Assembly (NCBI GenBank): GCA_030429585.1
Contig: JAUIEU010000001.1
Location: 801,994 to 865,993 of the forward strand
Source: a bacterium
GTDB lineage: Bacteria; Cyanobacteriota; Vampirovibrionia; Vampirovibrionales; Vampirovibrionaceae
Direction: 5' to 3'
DNA length: 64,000 nt
The notes beneath the pieces were generated by a model that had not been told where the DNA came from, ran no database searches, and worked only from the letters and a program-made list of their open reading frames with translations. Position numbers and translations under genes: made by a program. Of this stretch, positions 16,784 through 25,709 are shown in pieces. Every line of letters begins with the position of its first letter. The first letter of the stretch is position 1.

Positions 16784-17908
16784 TTAGGCGGCTGTAATTT
16801 GGCGCTTAAGCTGAGCAATCATTTCAGGCACCACTTGGTACAAATCGCCTACAATGCCGTGGTCGGCAAAACCAAAAATAGGAGCATCGGGGTCTTTATT
16901 AATGGCAATAATCGTATCGGCCTTGCTCATACCCACCCGGTGCTGGATGGCGCCGCTAATGCCGCAGGCAATGTACAGTTTAGGACGAACAGTTTTACCG
17001 GTTTGGCCCACTTGGTGCACATACGGAATCCAGCCCGCATCTACCGCTTTACGCGAGGCACCAACAACCGCATTATCAAAACAGCTGGCCAATTCTTCCA
17101 TCAACTTAAAGCCTTCAGCGTCAGCTAGGCCATAACCACCGGCAATCACCACGTCTGCGGCCGTTAAATCTACATTTTTGTTGAGTTCAACAACAACGTC
17201 TCTAATGGTGAGGGCCGTATCTTCTGCCGTTAAGTTTACAGGGATAGCCTTCACTTCAAAGCTGCGGTTTGTATCTGGCTGAAGCGGCACAAATACACCG
17301 GGGCGGGCAGTGGCCATTTGTGGGTTTTTCCACGGGCCTAAAATACGAGCCTTCAAGCTTTCGCCAAAACTGGGGCGAACCGCATACAAGCAGCCTTCGT
17401 ATAGGCCTACTTTTTCTGGGTCGGCTTTGTTGGTGTGCTCGTAGGGGCCAATATCCATTTCAATCACATCGGCGGTTAAACCCGTTAAAAAATGTGCTGC
17501 CACGCGTGGGGCTAAGTCGCGGCCCGTGGTGGTCGATCCCATCAACACAATGTGGGGCGGGTGCTCTAGCGATTCCATTAGATCGCACATAACCCGCTTG
17601 TAGGGCATGGTGCGATACTGGGCTAGTTCAGCATGGTCGGCCACATACACAATATCGGCACCGTAATGGCCAAGCGTGTTAGGCACATCGCCTAAATTAT
17701 GGCCAATAACCACGCAGCTTAACGGGTTGCCTAATTTATCGGCAAGCTCGCGGCCCATGCTTAAAAGCTCTAGCCCTACCGGGGCCAGTTGACCGTCCGT
17801 CAATTCAGCCACAATCATTACTTGGCCGCCCACATTTGTTTCAAACAAGGGTAATTCTGGTTCTGCAGGTTGTTCGGCTGGTTTCTTTGTCGCTTCTGCG
17901 TCTGTCAT
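16784..17908 (-). CDS. etfA: Electron-transfer flavoprotein alpha subunit
   Basis: A 374-residue ETF alpha subunit. The C-terminal FAD domain is clear: VVIAGGYGL, VGASRKAVDAGWIP, QVGQTGKTVRPKLYIACGISGAIQH and TIIAINKDPDAPIF. The subunit carries FAD and docks with EtfB. The first ~25 residues are acidic and Pro-rich, an extension over typical EtfA. It lies between etfB and ETF-QO with gaps of about 55-65 bases, so one operon is likely. Confidence 0.95.
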   Translation of the reverse strand: MTDAEATKKPAEQPAEPELPLFETNVGGQVMIVAELTDGQLAPVGLELLSMGRELADKLGNPLSCVVIGHNLGDVPNTLGHYGADIVYVADHAELAQYRTMPYKRVMCDLMESLEHPPHIVLMGSTTTGRDLAPRVAAHFLTGLTADVIEMDIGPYEHTNKADPEKVGLYEGCLYAVRPSFGESLKARILGPWKNPQMATARPGVFVPLQPDTNRSFEVKAIPVNLTAEDTALTIRDVVVELNKNVDLTAADVVIAGGYGLADAEGFKLMEELASCFDNAVVGASRKAVDAGWIPYVHQVGQTGKTVRPKLYIACGISGAIQHRVGMSKADTIIAINKDPDAPIFGFADHGIVGDLYQVVPEMIAQLKRQITAA

Positions 17909-17973
17909 TATTGTTTACCTTAAAAAATAGTGTTTCAACGTTTATCTAGCGGGGCCGCCATGTTGCATGGCGT

Positions 17974-18843
17974 TTAAACAGGCACCGCCTCTTTTTTGTT
18001 TAAAAATTCGTCAACGGGGGTGGCGTCTAGCACGTCGGTTACCATATTGGCCACGCTTTGGCCTTGGCGAACCACGCAGCTACCGCCTACTTCGCCAATT
18101 TTCCATGTTTTACCAACAATGGTGGGCGAACCCTTTAGGCCAGCTAGCATAGGGTCTGCGTTTACCACGTCTAAATCAATCACGCTAATGTACTCGGCTT
18201 CTACCTCGGGGGTACGGGCCAAATACTGAACCTTTTTAGCCCCACGCAGCGATTTGTACGCCAGTGGGGTGTATGCGTTTGCCACGGTAACCAACGCAGG
18301 CAGCGGAGTTGCCACAACCGTATGGCCACCTTCTACAATACGACGAGCCACTAGCGTGGTGCCTTCTAAACTGAAGTCTTCGCAGTAGGTTACCTGCATC
18401 ACGCCTAGCCGCTCGGCAATTTCGGGGCCCACTTGGGCGGTATCGCCATCAGTGGTTTGCAGGCCAGCAAAAATTAAATCCGCAGGGTGGTTTTTCTCGG
18501 TGTTTAGGTACTCAATTACCTTGGTTAGCGCATAGCTGGTGGCCAAGGTATCGCTCGCCGCCAAACGACGATCCGACAGCAACACGCCGGCATCGGCACC
18601 GTGCTCGATGGCTTCCAGCAGAATTTCTTTAGCCGGGGGTGGCCCCATGCTAATAGCGGTTACGGTGCCGCCATATTCTTTTTTGGTATGCAATGCCGCT
18701 TGCAAGGCAAACTTATCAAAGGGGTTCATCATCCGCTTGGCGCGGGCACGGTCAATGGTGCCATCCGGGTTGACACCCGCTTTGCTGCCGGTATCCGGCA
18801 CCTGTTTAATCAGCACATAAATATTAAAGTTGGCATTCGTCAT
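17974..18843 (-). CDS. etfB: Electron-transfer flavoprotein beta subunit
   Basis: A 289-residue ETF beta subunit. The start IYVLIKQVPDTGSKAGVNPDGTIDR, the NPFDKFALQAAL segment and DLIFAGLQTTDGDTAQVGPEIAERLG (AMP-binding signature) are diagnostic. With EtfA it forms the soluble one-FAD, one-AMP electron carrier. It is the first gene of the operon; the 204-base gap upstream, shared with a divergent small gene, contains two inverted repeats. Confidence 0.95.
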   Translation of the reverse strand: MTNANFNIYVLIKQVPDTGSKAGVNPDGTIDRARAKRMMNPFDKFALQAALHTKKEYGGTVTAISMGPPPAKEILLEAIEHGADAGVLLSDRRLAASDTLATSYALTKVIEYLNTEKNHPADLIFAGLQTTDGDTAQVGPEIAERLGVMQVTYCEDFSLEGTTLVARRIVEGGHTVVATPLPALVTVANAYTPLAYKSLRGAKKVQYLARTPEVEAEYISVIDLDVVNADPMLAGLKGSPTIVGKTWKIGEVGGSCVVRQGQSVANMVTDVLDATPVDEFLNKKEAVPV

Positions 18844-18892
18844 TTAAATTAGCCATTTCGGTTCAAAATTCTACAATCCAAAATATGCATTA

Positions 18893-18908
18893 AGCCCTAG
18901 AGTACTAG
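18893..18908. promoter_or_regulatory. Inverted repeat CCCTAG-AGTA-CTAGGG upstream of etfB
   Basis: A perfect 6-bp inverted repeat lies about 50 bases upstream of the etfB start, near where a -35 region would be. It could be an operator for the etf operon; the regulator is unknown. Confidence 0.3.
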
Positions 18909-18974
18909 GGTATTGGCCCACATAGCGTACCCCCCACAATATGTGCTGGCAAGCACCTTTACATCATTTTTAGG

Positions 18975-18994
18975 CTGGCCAAGCAATTGGCCAG
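18975..18994. promoter_or_regulatory. Inverted repeat CTGGCCAA-GCAA-TTGGCCAG
   Basis: A perfect 8-bp inverted repeat with GCAA between the arms lies in the divergent gap between etfB and a small gene. As RNA it would be a GNRA-capped hairpin; as DNA it could be a dimer-binding site. Confidence 0.35.
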
Positions 18995-19047
18995 TATTAG
19001 GCGGTTTTTAGAGTAACCACTTTAAGTCTCAACGGCAAGAATTCCCC

Positions 19048-19587
19048 ATGCGTATTTCAGCCCATTCACCTCAATTTGGCTTCGCTATTTTCAGAAAATC
19101 GATGGGTATGATAACCATTCTAGACAAGGACCACACTAAAGTAGACCAAGGGGGAAACAATGCCACTATAGCAGAAGGGGTAGCAGGGCTAATGCCTGGT
19201 GGTTGCAGCTTTGTTGATGACCAACACCTTAGGAATATCGGCGCCTATGATTTTTACTCGCCTGACGGAAAACCGTTAAAAGAGGGAGAATCCTACAAGG
19301 ATGGTACCTTGCTTAGAACGCTCTACAGAAAAGCTAAAGAACATTCCGACTTGGTAGTGAACAACCCTGTTGAACCGCGAGTGTTTGAGATGTTTGAAAA
19401 CAAGCTAGGGGATGAGCTAAACCTAAGACAACAGAAAAAAGCACTACGCAAGTTTAAAAGGCAATCCCTTAAAAACCCTGAGGAAACAACATCTGAACTA
19501 TTAGCACTAGCCCAAAAAGCCTATAAAAGCACTGTTCAGGAAGAAAATCAGATTATCGATGAAGCTATTCAACGAAAGTCGTCTTAG
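19048..19587 (+). CDS. Hypothetical protein with N-terminal SPQFG motif
   Basis: A 179-residue protein I do not recognise. It opens RISAHSPQFGFAIFRKS, sharing the Ser-Pro-x-Phe-Gly pattern with several other small proteins in this window. The middle part (residues about 25-90) contains DKDHTKVDQGG and PDGKPLKEGESYKDGTLL and looks globular. The C-terminal 60 residues are charged and helical (LRQQKKALRKFKRQSLKN, then a Glu/Lys tail). No signal peptide or membrane segment is seen. Codon use is AT-richer than in housekeeping neighbours. It is divergent from etfB. Confidence 0.65.
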   Translation: MRISAHSPQFGFAIFRKSMGMITILDKDHTKVDQGGNNATIAEGVAGLMPGGCSFVDDQHLRNIGAYDFYSPDGKPLKEGESYKDGTLLRTLYRKAKEHSDLVVNNPVEPRVFEMFENKLGDELNLRQQKKALRKFKRQSLKNPEETTSELLALAQKAYKSTVQEENQIIDEAIQRKSS

Positions 19588-19747
19588 CGTCATACCCACT
19601 AACAACGCCTCTTATACAAACCAACCGTAAGCAGTTGTCCAAATGGGCGGTTTGCCGCACAATAGGGGGGTATAATTATCCTGACAGGGCCGCCTGCCCA
19701 CCCCAACACAATGGGTAAGGCCCGCCCGCATCGGAGAACGCCTTACT

Positions 19748-20728
19748 ATGAACGTGCTTGTGAGTGGTGCCAGTGGCTTAGTTGGTACCGAACTGTGTGA
19801 TTTTTTAGCCCGTAGCGGCCACGAGGTATTTAAACTCGTGCGCAAAAAAACCGCCGGCCCTAACGAAGTTCGCTGGAATATTAAAAAGAACTTGGTGGAT
19901 GTAGACGCCCTAGAAGCCGCGCAGATTGATGCTGTGATTCACCTGGCTGGCGAATCCATCGTAGGCTTGGGCTGGAGCGACGCCAAAAAAGACAAAATTG
20001 TGAAGAGCCGCACCCAAGGCACCCAGTTATTGGCCACCACACTGGCTAGGCTAGAGCATAAACCCCACACCTTTATTACTAGCAGCGCCGTTGGTTTTTA
20101 CGGCCACCGCGGCGATGAAACCTTAACCGAAATGAGCGAACCCGGTAGCGCCCTCCACCGAGAGCCCCGTGACCGCCCCTTCTTTTTAGTGGATGACCAA
20201 TGGGGCTCGCGCTTTTTATCCGATACCTGCCAAGCCTGGGAAGCAGCTGCCAAATCTGCCGCTAATGCCGGTATTCGTGTGGCCCACATGCGCACTGGCA
20301 TTGTGCTAAGCAAAAAAGGGGGCGCCCTAAAGGCCATGCTAGTGCCCTTCAAACTAGGGGTAGCTGGCCCACTAGGCAGCGGCAAGCAATACATGAGCTG
20401 GATTAGCCTACCTGACCTGGTAAGCGCCTACATGCACGTGCTAAACAACCCGGATATTAAAGGCCCTGTTAATGGCGTGGCGCCCAATCCTTCTACCAAC
20501 AAAGAATTTACCCGCACCCTAAGCAAAAAAGCCTTTATGGTGCCCTTCCTTGGGGATTTTGCCAACTTTTTACCTGCCCCAGGCTTTGCCCTAAAAGCAG
20601 GGCCCCTTGGCGAAATGGCTAACGGCCTGTTTTTAAGCAGCACACGGGTTAAACCCCTGGTGCTAGAAGAAACCGGCTACCGCTTTATCCACCCAGAGTT
20701 ACCAGAAGCCCTTGAGGCTGTGCTGTAA
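19748..20728 (+). CDS. TIGR01777-family NAD(P)-dependent epimerase-like protein
   Basis: A 326-residue short-chain-dehydrogenase-fold protein of the YfcH/TIGR01777 family. VLVSGASGLVGTELCDFLARSGHEV is the nucleotide-binding motif, VIHLAGESIVGLGWSDAKK follows, TSSAVGFYGHRGDE carries the family's Ser/Tyr region, and ISLPDLVSAYMHVL and GPVNGVAPNP are typical C-terminal motifs. The substrate of the family is not established; plant and cyanobacterial members affect cell division and chloroplast or envelope functions. It runs into cysE after 26 bases. Confidence 0.9.
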   Translation: MNVLVSGASGLVGTELCDFLARSGHEVFKLVRKKTAGPNEVRWNIKKNLVDVDALEAAQIDAVIHLAGESIVGLGWSDAKKDKIVKSRTQGTQLLATTLARLEHKPHTFITSSAVGFYGHRGDETLTEMSEPGSALHREPRDRPFFLVDDQWGSRFLSDTCQAWEAAAKSAANAGIRVAHMRTGIVLSKKGGALKAMLVPFKLGVAGPLGSGKQYMSWISLPDLVSAYMHVLNNPDIKGPVNGVAPNPSTNKEFTRTLSKKAFMVPFLGDFANFLPAPGFALKAGPLGEMANGLFLSSTRVKPLVLEETGYRFIHPELPEALEAVL

Positions 20729-20754
20729 CCCGCTGACCGATTGACCTCATTATT

Positions 20755-21432
20755 GTGTTTGGCCAGCTTCGAGACGATATTGCCACCATCCTGCAACGGG
20801 ATGCCGCCGCGCGCAACGCTATCGAGGTTATTCTCTGTTACCCCGGCTTCCATGCTTTAACCTTGCACCGCCTGGCACACGGGTTATGGCAAGCCGAGTG
20901 GTACTTACTGGCACGGATACTCTCTAACACCAACCGATTTTGGACAGGCATTGAAATCCACCCCGGCGCCACCATCGGTAAGCATTGTTTTATCGACCAC
21001 GGCATGGGCGTGGTGATTGGCGAAACAGCAGTGGTGGGGGATAACGTTACCCTTTTTCAGGGCGTTACCTTGGGGGGCACCGGTAAGGAAAAAGGCAAAA
21101 AGCGCCACCCCACCATCAAAAACCGCGTGGTGATTGGTAGCGGGGCTAAAATTTTAGGCAACATAACCATTGGCCACGATAGCGTGATTGGTGCCAGCAG
21201 CGTGGTGCTAGCCAACATCCCAGAAAATGCCACCGTAGTCGGTATCCCTGGCCGAGTAGTAACCCATAACGGCCAACGCCTGGATACCCTAAACCATGAC
21301 GAGCCCAATGATGCCGCCCTACAATACCAATTAGAGGTTATGCAACAGCAACTTGCCGATCTTCAAAGCTGTGTAGAAGCCCCTGCCCCGTTATTTAAAA
21401 GCAATAATGCGGATGATTTAGCTAACCCGTAA
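20755..21432 (+). CDS. cysE: Serine O-acetyltransferase
   Basis: A 225-residue enzyme that acetylates serine with acetyl-CoA, the first step of cysteine synthesis. The N-terminal helical part ([28 protein letters not shown]) precedes a left-handed beta-helix with hexapeptide repeats: [41 protein letters not shown] and [13 protein letters not shown]. The catalytic His and Asp in FIDHG are present. It starts with GTG. This is the shorter, EpsC-like form common in Gram-positives and cyanobacteria. Confidence 0.94.
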   Translation: MFGQLRDDIATILQRDAAARNAIEVILCYPGFHALTLHRLAHGLWQAEWYLLARILSNTNRFWTGIEIHPGATIGKHCFIDHGMGVVIGETAVVGDNVTLFQGVTLGGTGKEKGKKRHPTIKNRVVIGSGAKILGNITIGHDSVIGASSVVLANIPENATVVGIPGRVVTHNGQRLDTLNHDEPNDAALQYQLEVMQQQLADLQSCVEAPAPLFKSNNADDLANP

Positions 21433-21630
21433 CAAGCAGCATTAAGCTTAAACGGCTAAGGTTGGGTTGCTTTTGGCTTTTTGGGCTTTATACCGTTTAA
21501 CGCACCAGCGAACAAAGAAAAATAAAAGCATAAGGGGGTGTCTATCCTGAAAGGGTGGTGCTCTTTGGGGGAAGCATAAATCAATAGTTTAAGCCGTATC
21601 GGCACAACATAAGTTTAATAAAGTGTTAGC

Positions 21631-23007
21631 TTACCGCATGGGTGCCGCAGAAGGCAAGATGCCAAAGGCCGCCGGCAACATGGGGGCCACGCGGTGGCGC
21701 CATAAAAAATCGGGGCTATTGGCAGGCAACCATTCGTTGCGGTACCAATGGAGCACACAATCGGCAACCGCTACCGGGTTATGACGAACGGCTTCCAAGG
21801 CTTGCTCGTTAATCAGGTGGCCTTCCACCATGGTCATACCCATGGCAGCGCAGCGTTCGTCGTCCCGTTCTACTTGGTGGCAACCGGCCTGCTGGTAGCG
21901 GGACAACAAGTGGGACGGAATTTCGTCATTCACCAGCACCGTGTTAATCACATCCAGGGTGCCGCCATGGGTTTGAATAGCGGCTACATGGTCTGCCACC
22001 GTCATGTTATCCGTCTCGCCACATTGCGACATCATGCTGGCCACATATACTTTGGGCACCAAACGGCGGGCCACCGCTTCCGCAATTTCGTTAATCAACA
22101 AATTGGGGATAATACTGGTGTACAGGCTACCTGGGCCCATCAAAATAATATCAGCTTGCTCAATGGCATCAATGGCATCTGGCAACGCCGCCGCATCCTG
22201 CGGCATAGAAGTCATTCGGTGAATGTTGCCTTTAGCATTGGGGATGTTGGATTCGCCGTGGACCAACTCGCCTGTATCCATTTGTGCCGATAGCGACACC
22301 ATGGCCAAGGTGGAAGGTAGCACCCGCCCTGAAATGTTAAGTACATCCGATGAGGCGCGAATGGCAGACAACATATCGCCCGTTACCTGAGACATGGCCG
22401 TGATAAACAGGTTGCCAAAACTATGGCCTTCCAGCCCGTCACCCGTGGCAAACCGGTATTGGAAAAGCTCTGTGATTAACTGTTCTTCATCGGCTAAGGC
22501 GGCAATACAGTTGCGCAAATCCCCAGGCGGAATAACGCCATGCTCTTTCCGCAAACGGCCACTACTGCCTCCATCATCCCCCACCGTAACAATGGCGGTG
22601 ATGTTGTTTGTGTATTTTTTTAAGCCCCGCAGCAGGGTGCTTAGCCCGGTACCACCACCAATTGCCACAATTCGTGGCCCCTGGGAGAGTTTGTTTTTTC
22701 GGTACAAGGCGTTCAGTAAGGAGGGTTCCTTAGCGCCAGTGGCCACCATAACCGTTCTGCTAGAACGCTGAAACCCCGTGTATACCAGCACAGCACCCAG
22801 CAATAACGCCACCGTACCGCTAATATTAGCCGGTACAATTAGGGCAATCTGCTTGGTTAAATTCACCAAGCCACTAATCGGTTGAAGACCAAATAACAGG
22901 GCCACACCTGTAATGGTAAGCAATGCCCCCACCAACACCACTAGCAACCACCGCTTAATAGAAAGACCGGGGAGGAGCCATTGCATTTTGTTAAATAAAG
23001 GGGACAT
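21631..23007 (-). CDS. Membrane-anchored YvcK/CofD-like gluconeogenesis factor
   Basis: A 458-residue protein. Residues about 18-80 contain two membrane helices; the rest is a YvcK/CofD-like domain starting RIVAIGGGTGLSTLLRGLK and followed by ITAIVTVGDDGGSSGRLR, PPGDLRNCIAAL and MGPGSLYTSIIPNLL. YvcK proteins bind UDP-GlcNAc-type sugars and are needed for growth on gluconeogenic carbon sources and for wall synthesis in Bacillus. The membrane anchor is a variation. It follows the rapZ-like gene, the conserved yvcJ-yvcK order, but no whiA follows. Confidence 0.88.
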   Translation of the reverse strand: MSPLFNKMQWLLPGLSIKRWLLVVLVGALLTITGVALLFGLQPISGLVNLTKQIALIVPANISGTVALLLGAVLVYTGFQRSSRTVMVATGAKEPSLLNALYRKNKLSQGPRIVAIGGGTGLSTLLRGLKKYTNNITAIVTVGDDGGSSGRLRKEHGVIPPGDLRNCIAALADEEQLITELFQYRFATGDGLEGHSFGNLFITAMSQVTGDMLSAIRASSDVLNISGRVLPSTLAMVSLSAQMDTGELVHGESNIPNAKGNIHRMTSMPQDAAALPDAIDAIEQADIILMGPGSLYTSIIPNLLINEIAEAVARRLVPKVYVASMMSQCGETDNMTVADHVAAIQTHGGTLDVINTVLVNDEIPSHLLSRYQQAGCHQVERDDERCAAMGMTMVEGHLINEQALEAVRHNPVAVADCVLHWYRNEWLPANSPDFLWRHRVAPMLPAAFGILPSAAPMR

Positions 23008-23066
23008 GGTGAAAAAACATTAACCTAGTAAAGGGATTGCGGTACTTTTATTATGATCCACAGTGA

Positions 23067-23945
23067 TCATTTGTGCCAGTGGGGTTCCTCTCGATGATGG
23101 AGAGATAGCGTTACATTGGGAAACATAGGGGTAGTGGGCTGTTGGCAATGTTGGGCCAGGGCGCTATGCAGTTGGTTAGCCACCGCTACCGAGCGGTGCT
23201 GGCCACCAGTACACCCAATAGCCATATACAATTGGCGCTTACCTTGGGCATAATAGGCAGGCAGCATGGTGGTTACCATACCGGTAAGGTGTTCCATAAA
23301 GGGCGCAAACACGGCCTGATTGTTTAAAAACCGCGTCACAGCTAAATCATGCCCTGTTTGGCTGCGTAGTTCTGGGTCGTAGTAGGGGTTGGGCAAAAAG
23401 CGCACATCCATCACCCAATCTGGGGTGCGGCGTTCATTATCGTGATGGCCAGTGGGCACCCCGTACCGAAAACCAAAGGTTTCGATGGTCAGGGTTAAGG
23501 GCGTTTGGGGGACAGGCTGGCCTAATAGCAGCGCCAATTTAACCGCCACTTCATCCGGGTGCAGGGTGGCCATGTTTACGCTGTAAAACCGGGTAGAGAA
23601 TTGGGGCTTTAGCTCCGCATGGACGGTTTCTAAATCCACAGCATCCGTATACGGCGGGCGAGACAACACCAACACCGCCGCGTCCGTTTCTTTACAGGCA
23701 TTTAGCCAGGCAGCGTAATCGGGCAATTGCCAGTCTGCCAGGGTACACACCCCCACTTGTTGCTCCTTGCCGGTTAGCATCACGCCATCCACGCCCGTTA
23801 ATAAGGTAACGTGGTAACCCCACTCCACCAATAACCGCAACACATCACTACGGTCCGTCGATTCATCGGCAATCAGCCACACCGTATTGAGTGGGGCCGT
23901 TGCTTGGGCCTGGGGGGCCGGCGTTATGGAAGAGTTACTTGGCAT
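23067..23945 (-). CDS. RapZ-like protein with degenerate N-terminal nucleotide-binding domain
   Basis: A 292-residue protein. The C-terminal half carries the RapZ/YvcJ hallmarks: ETFGFRYGVP, DVRFLPNPYYDPELRSQTGHD, and IGCTGGQHRSVAVA. This domain binds sRNA in E. coli RapZ and relates to cell-wall precursor control. The N-terminal half should begin with a Walker A loop (GxSGAGKS) but here reads NTVWLIADESTDRSDVLRLL with no P-loop, so nucleotide binding or hydrolysis is probably lost. It sits in the conserved order before the yvcK-like gene and 9 bases after the pxpA-like gene. Confidence 0.85.
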   Translation of the reverse strand: MPSNSSITPAPQAQATAPLNTVWLIADESTDRSDVLRLLVEWGYHVTLLTGVDGVMLTGKEQQVGVCTLADWQLPDYAAWLNACKETDAAVLVLSRPPYTDAVDLETVHAELKPQFSTRFYSVNMATLHPDEVAVKLALLLGQPVPQTPLTLTIETFGFRYGVPTGHHDNERRTPDWVMDVRFLPNPYYDPELRSQTGHDLAVTRFLNNQAVFAPFMEHLTGMVTTMLPAYYAQGKRQLYMAIGCTGGQHRSVAVANQLHSALAQHCQQPTTPMFPNVTLSLHHREEPHWHK

Positions 23946-23954
23946 TAGGTGCTA

Positions 23955-24839
23955 TTACAACCACCCAGAGTTAGCCGACAACACCAAAGACAAGGGCAGT
24001 GGGCGGGTAATCCGCTCTGTTAGGGCGGCAACCACCGCTTCTGCTTCTGTGTGCTGGGCACTAATATGGCAGCTTTTCGCTTCTGGGGTTAACGTAGCCC
24101 CTGTTTGGCTGGTTAAGGTGCCTTGCTTTACTAATTGGTGGATTTGCTCGCTGGCCGCCTTGGCAGGGAGATCTTTAGCGGTTTCTTTATAAAAAGGCTT
24201 GCCGCCATTGGTATAGCGCTTGCCCACATGCACTTCTGGGGCCACCCGTACGCCGGTTTTGGCCTGCAAGTGCTGCAAGGCATCGCCAAAGGGCCCAATT
24301 AATACTAGCCAAGGGTTATAGGCCACAATGGCCTCGCCAAGTTGGGTTAAGCGCTCCCAGTCTGGGCTATCGGCTTTGGCAAAAAAGGCATCGTACAAGG
24401 CGCCATGGGGCCGCACGTGTTGCACTTCTGCCCGGTGGATATGGGATAAGGCGGTTAGTGCCCCTAGCTGCACCCACACCCAGGCCTTAAACTCATCGGC
24501 ACTCAGTTCTGGCATCGGCTGCCAACCACCATTGGCGGGGTCTGGGTAGCCTACCAAGGCCCCTAGGCCCATACCGCGCTCGCTGGCAAAGGCCACCGCA
24601 TTGGCCATCCCTTGGGGGTGGCCCGCATGGACACCACACGGCACGTTAATACTGCTGGCTTGCGGTGCCAACATTAACGTCATCTCTGTGGCGGTAATAC
24701 CATCAGCCTCCCATTCCCAATCCACATTAACATCTAAGTAGGTGGTTAGGTCTTCCACCTTTAAATCGCGGGCACGGCTATTTACCGGCTTGGTAAAGGA
24801 CGGAGGAGATTCGTGAGAATGCTGAAAGGCAGAAGGCAT
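23955..24839 (-). CDS. Divergent LamB/YcsF (PxpA-like) protein
   Basis: A 294-residue member of the LamB/YcsF family, whose best-known member PxpA is the 5-oxoprolinase subunit that opens the lactam ring together with PxpBC. Visible motifs are NVPCGVHAGHPQGMANAV, GALVGYPDPANGGW and VRPHGALYD. The leading family motif DLNxDxGE is altered to DVNVDWEWE, and the Lys of KPHGALY is Arg. PxpB and PxpC are absent nearby. It may act on another lactam or sugar. Its position in front of the rapZ-yvcK pair is the only contextual clue. Confidence 0.75.
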   Translation of the reverse strand: MPSAFQHSHESPPSFTKPVNSRARDLKVEDLTTYLDVNVDWEWEADGITATEMTLMLAPQASSINVPCGVHAGHPQGMANAVAFASERGMGLGALVGYPDPANGGWQPMPELSADEFKAWVWVQLGALTALSHIHRAEVQHVRPHGALYDAFFAKADSPDWERLTQLGEAIVAYNPWLVLIGPFGDALQHLQAKTGVRVAPEVHVGKRYTNGGKPFYKETAKDLPAKAASEQIHQLVKQGTLTSQTGATLTPEAKSCHISAQHTEAEAVVAALTERITRPLPLSLVLSANSGWL

Positions 24840-25105
24840 TGAGGGGTAATCCCATTACAGTGGTTACAAGGCGCCTATATAGTATACGCGCTAACCGTTA
24901 AGCATACTGTAACAATAGCTAAATCCAAAGCCAAAACCCTAATTCCTTTGGATGGATAAGGGATATTCCCTTAAGAATGTTTTTAGATTTGTAATATTTT
25001 CTAACGGCGCGATCAATTCATCCCATTAATTTGTTTTTATTTTAATATAGAGGATTTAGAGTAACCATATATATATTTAGAGACCAAAGAAGAGGAGAGT
25101 AATAC

Positions 25106-25597
25106 ATGACTTCTATGCCCGTGTATGGATATCAGCAACAATACCAGCGTCCGCAATATCAGCGTCCGCAACAACATAACTACAATGTGCAGTACCCACC
25201 CCAACAGAATTACAACAAAAATACGTACAGCAACCAGACGCATAATTACAACGATTATGTAACAGCATACCAAAACCGCTACCAACAACACGATGTGAAT
25301 CTATACCGTGATTACAACGTTATTGTAAAAGACCACGTGAATGTAACCCCCCGTTACTACCAAAACGTGAACTACACCTATGGCGGCATGACCTATAGCC
25401 GCGACCCAATGCAAAAGCATTACAGCACCAGCGGCCACGTACCTGGCCCGCCAAAAATTGGCTTTAATGTAAACTACGGCCAGCAAAGCTATGGCAACAG
25501 CTACAGCAACCACCAAAGCTACGGCAACTATGGGCAACAAAGCTATGGCAACAGCTACAGCAACCATAACCAAGGTTATGGCGGCGCATACGGCTAA
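25106..25597 (+). CDS. Tyr/Gln/Asn-rich low-complexity protein
   Basis: A 163-residue protein with strong AGGAGAG upstream of its ATG. Residues 8-55 are almost only Tyr, Gln, Asn, Pro and Arg; residues 56-105 are more ordered (NLYRDYNVIVKDHVNVTPRYYQNVNYTYGG), recalling CotD-like spore-coat segments; the C-terminus repeats YGQQSYGNSYSNH twice (25474-25513 and 25529-25567) and ends Gly-rich. There is no signal peptide. The composition is like prion-like or adhesive proteins and could form assemblies or a coat. No family is established. A strong terminator follows directly, so it is transcribed alone. Confidence 0.72.
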   Translation: MTSMPVYGYQQQYQRPQYQRPQQHNYNVQYPPQQNYNKNTYSNQTHNYNDYVTAYQNRYQQHDVNLYRDYNVIVKDHVNVTPRYYQNVNYTYGGMTYSRDPMQKHYSTSGHVPGPPKIGFNVNYGQQSYGNSYSNHQSYGNYGQQSYGNSYSNHNQGYGGAYG

Positions 25598-25613
25598 GCC
25601 TTAACAACATAAA

Positions 25614-25672
25614 CCTGATGAATTTAGCGCTGGTTAGGCGATACCCCTAACCAGCCGCATCAGGCCTTTTTT
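25614..25672 (+). terminator. Strong rho-independent terminator after the YQN-rich gene
   Basis: CTGGTTAGG pairs with CCTAACCAG, an outer CCTGATG pairs with CATCAGG, and TTTTTT follows. Confidence 0.88.
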
Positions 25673-25709
25673 GTGGCCATTGTTAGCAAGCAACTATTGC
25701 TTAAACCAG

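Noticed and set aside
21433-21630. Short frame with a membrane-like segment (LLLAFWALYRLTHQRTKKNK) between cysE and the yvcK-like gene
   Set aside because: No start codon with a ribosome site could be found for it.
25037-25573. Val/Ala/Ile-rich antisense frames opposite the YQN-rich gene
   Set aside because: They are the complement of the repetitive Tyr/Gln/Asn codons and lack starts with ribosome sites.
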